DNA of 64,000 bases from Zeugodacus cucurbitae. Taxonomy: Eukaryota > Arthropoda > Insecta > Diptera > Tephritidae. The position numbers and the translations under genes were made by a program. The DNA is taken from contig NC_071670.1 in NCBI RefSeq assembly GCF_028554725.1, positions 36,946,001-37,010,000 on the forward strand, given 5' to 3'. The notes beneath the pieces were generated by a model. The model saw only the letters and a program-made list of their open reading frames with translations, was not told where the DNA came from and did no database searches. Shown piece by piece: positions 58,043-64,000 of the stretch. How positions within the stretch are numbered: the first letter of the stretch is position 1; each line of letters opens with the position of its first letter.

Positions 58043-60829
58043 TTTTTCACTAAAGTACTTTTCACTTAAAGCCTCATTAACGTAATTTATTATAATTTAC
58101 TTAAAGTAAAAAGAAAGCAAAAAAAAGTGAAAAGAGAGTAAAGGCGAAAAGCCCGATTACTTAATATCGCCGTGGCGTTGCTGTAGCAGTGTCCGCGAAG
58201 TCATGTAACAGCATAGCTGAGAGCAAAGCTTGTCCAGGTGATAAATGAGCTTGTAACAGCTTCGACTTTTTTGCCCTCCCGCGCTATACCGGCGGTCTTC
58301 GTAGCAGCTACTTTCGTGCATCCTTCCTCATTTACCGTTCGCTTTTTTGTTCGGGTGTTTGTGTGCTTGCTACTTTCTAGTGATTACGGTAAATGATAAT
58401 GTATTAAGCGTTACCGAGTAATTATTGTGTATTTACACGCAGAATGTGAACCTTCGTAATTTTCGTATAAACTTATAGTGGTTTTTGGCGGCCGGCAGTG
58501 GGTACAATATTTCCACATTCATTTTCGCAAATATGCCGCCTAATTGTGTGCTTTACTTTTTATCGATTGTGCGTTACCGGTTTTGAACAGCGATTTGAGT
58601 ATACCCTTTTTAACGAGAAAAATTTAAAGGTATTGGGTTCATATTTACATATTTTATTATAAACCTGAGGAGAATTTTAGAAAGTTTCATCTTGTGAACA
58701 ATTGTGATGACCGATAGCACTATCGATAGCATTATTATCAAATCCAATATCTAAATTGACGTTACGATAGGTATTTGATTTTCGATGTGATGAGAGGATA
58801 GTATCGATAAATTTATGCTTATAGCCCAAGATTTATTAAAATTGTTAATAGTTAATAAGTCAGCTGAGATCGGAAGGAAACTGATATCATACAGTATACG
58901 AAATTGACGTCTATTAAGATTTAAGAGATCCATGGTATCCAGTGAAGAATTTTTGCCGGGTATTTAGTTAAGAATATTATATATTTATAAGGATAAAATA
59001 ATGTTAGAGAATTTCTACGACGGGTAATATATTCCCGTTACTCGATTTGTTCGCATTAAGAGAGTATGGCTTGAAGTTTCTTTCACCTTTAGCCTCAACA
59101 AACATTATTAATGATAATCCAAAATCCACCTGTACTATATTGGCTCATTTCAGTTTTTTAATATATATATATACCTAATGTATCTTATGTTAAATTCCCG
59201 AATGTGATTAAATTTAAAATATTACTAATATTCGACGTGAGAATTTTAAGCCCTTTATTTTCTTTCCAACTTAGTAATAACGTATTATCAAACTCATCAG
59301 TAATTTGGATACTACTTAAAACACAACTAGTTTACTCAATTATTTATAATGAAAACAGGTTAATAGTTTGACCATTGAGCAAATTATATGAGGTCCTTAA
59401 AATGGATATTAAATTTGAAATCAGAAGTGATGATCAGTGAAACTTTATATGACAGCACTAGATATCACTTTTGGTATTGATAAGTGTATTATAGGGGCTC
59501 CGTTTCTGTTACTTTGAGAGTCATGTTTTTGAAATTGTCGCGCCAAAGTAAATGGAAAGGCTCTGATAATAGTTCTACTGTAGACTCAACAACCATCAAA
59601 GGAGCTGAGTTCTGCCAATTACAGCAAAAAGTGTGAAGAAGGAGAAATGAAGAAAATGCTGTCAGCATTTAGTTTTCAGCATTTCGAAAAAACAAGTGAA
59701 GAGTTTAGGAAGTATGTCTATCGACCCTAATATATAATATTGACTCCGATCTATGGGTTACCAATTAGAACTGAGGGATAGTAAGCCATTACGCTTTGCC
59801 AATGCTGATTGGTTGTTTTATTCAAATTGTTCTATCAAGCAAATCATTTAGAATCACTCTTAAGAACAAATTATTTTTAGTTTTAGATACAAAATTTTAG
59901 AGTGTAGGAATGAAGGCTGAACCTTAATATTTTAACTGAAGACTTCGATTAGATTAAGTGATTTAAAATACAGAGAACACAGGTGGTTTTATGTTTGATG
60001 ATAAGACGAACTCAAAAATAACACTTCTCACCAATACTGCCATCGTGGACAAGATACATGCAGAATGCGTTCCAACAACAGTCAGTTTTACATAAACGGC
60101 AAAATCGAACTTCGAAACCAAATATTTCGATTTTGGAGGACAACTTCGTAAATCGGAGAATGCACTTTTTACTTATGTCTCAAGCTCCCGGAAACACTTT
60201 GTTTTATTTGGTCTAATACCCAGCCGAGTGTTGTACAATGTTATGGAGCGGAACTAGACTTATATCTGACAAAAAAACAGCCTAATTGACAGCAATCTTT
60301 AAAATTATTTGAGAATGGGTTTTTGACAGAACAATCACAATAAAAAATCTGAAAACAGCAACATTATTATTGAATATTATTTTTATAATTTCTTTAAAGA
60401 AACAAATATGTCAGTCTTCTCCTTCAATATATTTTTAACCGTTTAACCTTTTTAATGACATAGGTTTGCCATTTATTTACAAAAGCCTAAATGATTTAAC
60501 TTTCGAATTGATTTCCGCTCCAATTACCATATAAAATCAACAACAAACAGTGTATTATGAAAACTAATAAAAAAATCGCATGCGATAAATTTATTACGGC
60601 CGAATAAAAATCAACATTTGAATGTAGATAATACAGAAAAATCTCATTTAAAATCAATATGATCTATTGACTTTCGAGACAAATATTTATGCAAACAAAT
60701 GCCGTTGAGCTTAAAAGCTACAAAGCACACACACAAACCAACAAAATTTAACTGCAGCGAAAGTGTCAAAAATTTCGCACACACGCATGCAAATGTTGGT
60801 TGGTGTAAATAATATATGCAATTGTTTGA

Positions 60830-60950
60830 GTGTATGTGTGTGTATGTGTGTGTATGTGTGCGGCATGACGCAGTTAAGATATTTGCAAATATTTGGGTAA
60901 ACTAAAAGCGAGACAAACGAGCAAACAAACAAACACACACACACACATAC
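60830..60950. repeat. GT and CA microsatellites
   Basis: TGTGTA units at 60830-60860 and an AAAC run passing into a CA run at 60922-60950, with about 60 bases between. Confidence 0.85.
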
Positions 60951-61350
60951 ATAGACACATTGAAAGGCAAACAAACGAACGGTCATAGCGAAAGCGACAG
61001 CCAACAAATGGCATAGCTATGGCTGCCTGGCAGCTCGTAAATACATCGTTCAGCTCGTAAATAAATAAACGATGTAGGGAAAGGACATAAAACAACAGCA
61101 ACGACAACGACAATAACAGCAGCAACAATGAAACGCAAAAATCGAGAATAATTGTAGAAAAGTGGCATGATAGACGGAATCTACGAATAAATGTGCGAAT
61201 GTAGGAAACGCACAAATATGCGTGAATCAGCAGAAAAAAGGTGGCAAGGCTATGCGCAGGCGAAGTAAGCAAGGGATGTTGGGTGGACCACTTACATGCA
61301 TACTCAAAGGCGCCAAGGGCGTTTGCTAGAAGAAGGGCACACTCATATAT

Positions 61351-61378
61351 ATATATATGTATTAAAATACATATATAT
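61351..61378. repeat. Perfect AT-rich palindrome
   Basis: ATATATATGTATT (61351-61363) and its complement (61366-61378) are separated by two bases. The palindrome is imposed on TA/CA microsatellite sequence and could extrude as a hairpin. Confidence 0.7.
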
Positions 61379-62664
61379 GTGTGTGTGTCTCTGTGTTCAT
61401 CTCGTGATATAAATAAGATTTCGAAAATGATTTGGAGTAAAATAACCGAAAAAGCGATTTGCATATAAATGACAAAGAAAACGGAAATAAGACAGCGAAT
61501 GCTAGTTGAATCGGATGTCCTTCGTAGGAAGGATGTAGAATTTCGCATGAATTGAGTGTAAAATCAACAGATATGGGTGAAATGAACGTAAACCTATAGG
61601 AAAACAAAAAGCTACAATGTATTGAGTAGACACTCACATATATAGTATATATTAAATATAGATGTGTATGTGTATGTAGAAGTCAACAAATGTGGAAGTA
61701 GAGTGTCAAAAAGCATCGAAATGACAATGCCAAAGATATTTATGACTGCAGCTGTTGATTTGTGAACACCTGCATTGGTAGTTAAAGGTGTGTAGAATAT
61801 ACTGTCGTTTGCTACTAAGCTGATTACATTTTTCAAACCTAAAGTTAGTTAGAAATGTTTTATGAAAAATCTCTATCAGAAGAAAGAGATATTTTTGTCT
61901 CTCCGTGCTGCTTGCAAATGAACGCTACAAATGAAATTATTCAGCATTTATCAATAAAGTGTTTAATTTGCTGAGCTACTGAACAGTGTAGATAATTCTA
62001 GAAATATGAGCTTAGAGATAAAAACTGGTATAAATTAGTTAGGTTTCACTAAGAGCTCTCTTCCACAGCTGTAAGGCAAAACGCTTGCCAGCAAAGCATT
62101 GCTTTATCTGAATGACAATTGAGGCTCCAACAGATTTCAGAACTTCTCAAGAATCCCATAAATTTTCATGAGAACAGTAATTTCATTCAATCTGTTATAA
62201 AGATTAACATTCAGCAACAAAACCATCCTCATCCAGAATCTCTTCGATTTTCTTGAAAATATTCGATCCTCAAGAGTTCATTATGAACCAAAACCATATT
62301 TGAGCCATATGAGGTCCATCCCTGTACCTTTGGGTATGATTAATAAGAAATACTCTTATTCAATATCAGATTCATGAAGTAAAAGTCCAATTTTCACCAA
62401 AAAGAAGTAATTTTTTCATAAATTTGGACAACCTAAACCCAGAGAAGGTGAAGGTCGATAGGTAAAGAGTCGAATATTCAAGATAGAATATCTAAAAACA
62501 GATAATCGGTACTTTAACCGATTCATAATTATTGAAACGAAATATGTAGAGCCTTTTAGAACCAGTTGTCATCTCAAAGAGAATATTTCTGTATAAAAAA
62601 CATATTTCGGGAAGAACCAGGGAAGTTCTAGAGCTCAACAATCGAATCAAGAATGAGAATAAAA

Positions 62665-63183
62665 AGGGGTTTTTCAATAGGAACGCTACAAAAGGAGACC
62701 AATAAGGATAGCAAACGACGCCATATTTTTTCCTGCTTATTTCTTTTCAGTAAGGTTTGCAATTTCATCATGGAAAGATATACGATCCAACGAGTCGAAA
62801 TTATTAAAAATTACTACAGAAATTTGAAGTCAGTGGCCTCAACTTTAAGAGCGTTATGTCCAATATATGGTCGTCATAATCGTCCTGTCATATCAACAAT
62901 TAAGCGTCTAGTGGAAAAGTTTTAATACACAGGCTCAGTACAAAATGTTGCCAAATCAGTGTCTCACATGTCGTTCTCAAGCGTTGGGCATCTCTGCGAC
63001 GTCGACATCCTTACAAGATCTAATTGATGCAAGAACTGAAGCCGCTTGGCCTCCAGAATCGTCGTATGTTCGTGAATTGACCGACCGATTTATGCTTAAA
63101 ACCCGTCGAAAATTGGATTCAACGTCTGGACTACTGCAAGCGTGCCTGTGGGGGACATGCAAATGAAATCGAGTTCCATGCAA
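62665..63183 (+). mobile_element. Internally deleted mariner (nonautonomous)
   Basis: The left part contains GGGGTTTTTCAATAGG near 62667, typical of a mariner tip. Protein blocks follow that match the start and end of a mariner transposase but not its middle. The right inverted repeat could not be located, so the end given is that of the coding remnant. Confidence 0.6.
62770..63183 (+). pseudogene. mariner transposase remnant lacking the catalytic core
   Basis: Starts at ATG 62770, again in the CATCATG setting. The first frame gives the N-terminal helix-turn-helix (VASTLRALCPIYGRHNRP) and stops at 62923. A second frame carries RSQALGISATSTSL, equivalent to the second helix-turn-helix. After a shift, ELKPLGLQNRRMF is the linker block. 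The sequence then jumps to the C-terminus (VENWIQRLDYCKRACGG, NEIEFH). All three catalytic aspartates are in the missing segment. It belongs to a different mariner lineage from the copies at 8.8 and 40 kb, judged by its tail. Confidence 0.85.
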
Positions 63184-64000
63184 AGTCTCTCCTCAATTAT
63201 TAGCCTTTTACTACTCCCACGGACGGAAAATTCGACAAATTTGAAAATCAAGTGCAGCATATTCTGCTGATTTCCCAATCAACTCAATACCAATAAAAGT
63301 CGATTTAAATTTTAATATTTTATAACCAATAAAATGCCAAATCTCTTCTCAAAGACATGTCAAATCTACAAATAACTTGTGAAGTAAAAATTTCATTTTA
63401 TTTTAAATGCGATGGCCTTCCAAGAAAGCAACAAAGAAAAGCATATAGCAATTCAAATGAAAGCATAAAGAAAATATGTAAGATAATAGCCACTAAAGCA
63501 CTTGATAGGCATACCTTGGAATATAAAAAAATATCAAAAATAAAAAAAAAATTCAAATATGTCTTTCTTCAAGATAAAATAACAATGACTTGTGGGTTAC
63601 TTAACCAAAGAAAACTCGCCACAACTGAGGCGACCAAACAAAATGGTCAAATTGCTGATAAAAACTCCAGCACGTGTATGTGTGTGTGTGTGTGTACTAG
63701 TGAAGGTGGACAAGGAAATATAATAAAACACAAGAAAATCTACGGTGAAATGACAGATTTTATCAAAACGCACGCGTGTGCTTGTGTTTGTAAGTTTGGG
63801 CATGACAGTTATTGTTTACTCGTGGGTAGGTTGTAAATACATATGTGTGGACTGAGATGAGATATAAAAATATATATAAATACATAAAAAAGTACTCGCA
63901 CGAGTAATAAAAGTAAATATTTTCATATGTGAAGAATCGTGTCGTCGACACGTGTGTGCACTTCATGTGGCAAAATTGGCAAAGCAAAAGGTATTTATAG
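63184..64000. other. Noncoding stretch
   Basis: No gene recognised. The 159-codon plus frame at 63357-63836 is lysine-rich, crosses the TG microsatellite and has no domain. Confidence 0.55.
63675..63696. repeat. TG microsatellite
   Basis: Run of TG units with one TA interruption. Confidence 0.9.

Larger units (their letters stand above)
57526..62664. other. Noncoding stretch
   Basis: 57640-57960 and 58140-58340 are less AT-rich than the rest and could be regulatory or hold a noncoding exon. TATCGATA-type words recur at 58732 and 58803. A 224-codon minus frame at 60874-61548 is low in complexity and crosses microsatellites. No gene recognised. Confidence 0.5.

Noticed and set aside
60874..61548. 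224-codon open frame on the minus strand
   Set aside because: Low-complexity hydrophobic and cysteine runs produced by CA, AT and CAACAA repeats; no domain, no supporting start context, and overlapping frames in other phases are also long.
63357..63836. 159-codon open frame on the plus strand
   Set aside because: Lysine-rich translation from A-rich DNA, interrupted by a CVCVC run from a TG microsatellite; no family resemblance.
1..64000. tRNA genes
   Set aside because: I looked for the B-box word GGTTCRAAYCC with a matching upstream A-box and cloverleaf and found none convincing.

Overview
This 64 kb window is AT-rich insect nuclear DNA, most likely from a higher fly and probably a tephritid fruit fly. 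The grounds are very AT-rich intergenic sequence with many ACAT/GTGT microsatellites, an RTE-type LINE, RNase H-bearing LINE remnants, and a Tc1/mariner transposon of the DD41D spacing class (rosa-type elements were first reported from Ceratitis). The species call is an inference from repeat content. I could not support a single host protein-coding gene, rRNA or tRNA. Every long or family-recognisable coding frame belongs to a transposable element, and the remainder looks like intergenic DNA or the inside of a very long intron.

Layout. 1-4.6 kb: noncoding, with a first-exon-like stretch (about 300-668), two units of a GGCAAC repeat family and a possible mariner relic. 4.65-5.13 kb: a 5'-truncated RTE LINE with a 13-bp target-site duplication. 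7.4-7.6 kb: a dense TGTCA cluster. 8.3-8.5 kb: an AAAAT microsatellite. 8.83-10.13 kb: an apparently intact DD41D mariner with a 361-residue transposase. 11.6-13.8 kb: a second RTE copy with a 9-bp target-site duplication and a reverse transcriptase frame open from the truncation point to its stop. 17.7-19.2 kb: array A of a GGTGGCAAC repeat. 20.2-20.8 kb: a roughly 260-bp tandem duplication. 27.46-28.07 kb: a 609-bp terminal-inverted-repeat element flanked by TTAA. 32.6-33.4 kb: two LINE 3'-end fragments in opposite orientation. 37.6-37.95 kb: weak tandem repeats. 40.0-41.07 kb: a mariner pseudogene, followed at 41.1-42.06 kb by a minus-strand LINE RNase H/zinc-knuckle fragment. 43.95-44.26 kb: a 173-bp tandem duplication. 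46.07-47.04 kb: a dispersed fly-type repeat. 50.05-50.90 kb: an 855-bp TA-flanked TIR element. 52.48-52.78 kb: nine ATCGAT sites in about 300 bp. 54.2-54.96 kb: a plus-strand LINE fragment. 56.35-57.52 kb: array B, ten copies of a GGTGGCAAC core spaced about 124 bp. 62.67-63.18 kb: an internally deleted mariner.

The elements do not form a pathway. The intact mariner could in principle mobilise related non-autonomous copies, and the RTE copies probably derive from a master element elsewhere. The feature least explained by known categories is the periodic GGTGGCAAC family: it occurs at several loci, always on the same strand, and its core resembles both a CTCF-like site and a 3' splice site. 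The ATCGAT (DRE-type) cluster and the TTAA-flanked hairpin-bearing element are the next most notable.
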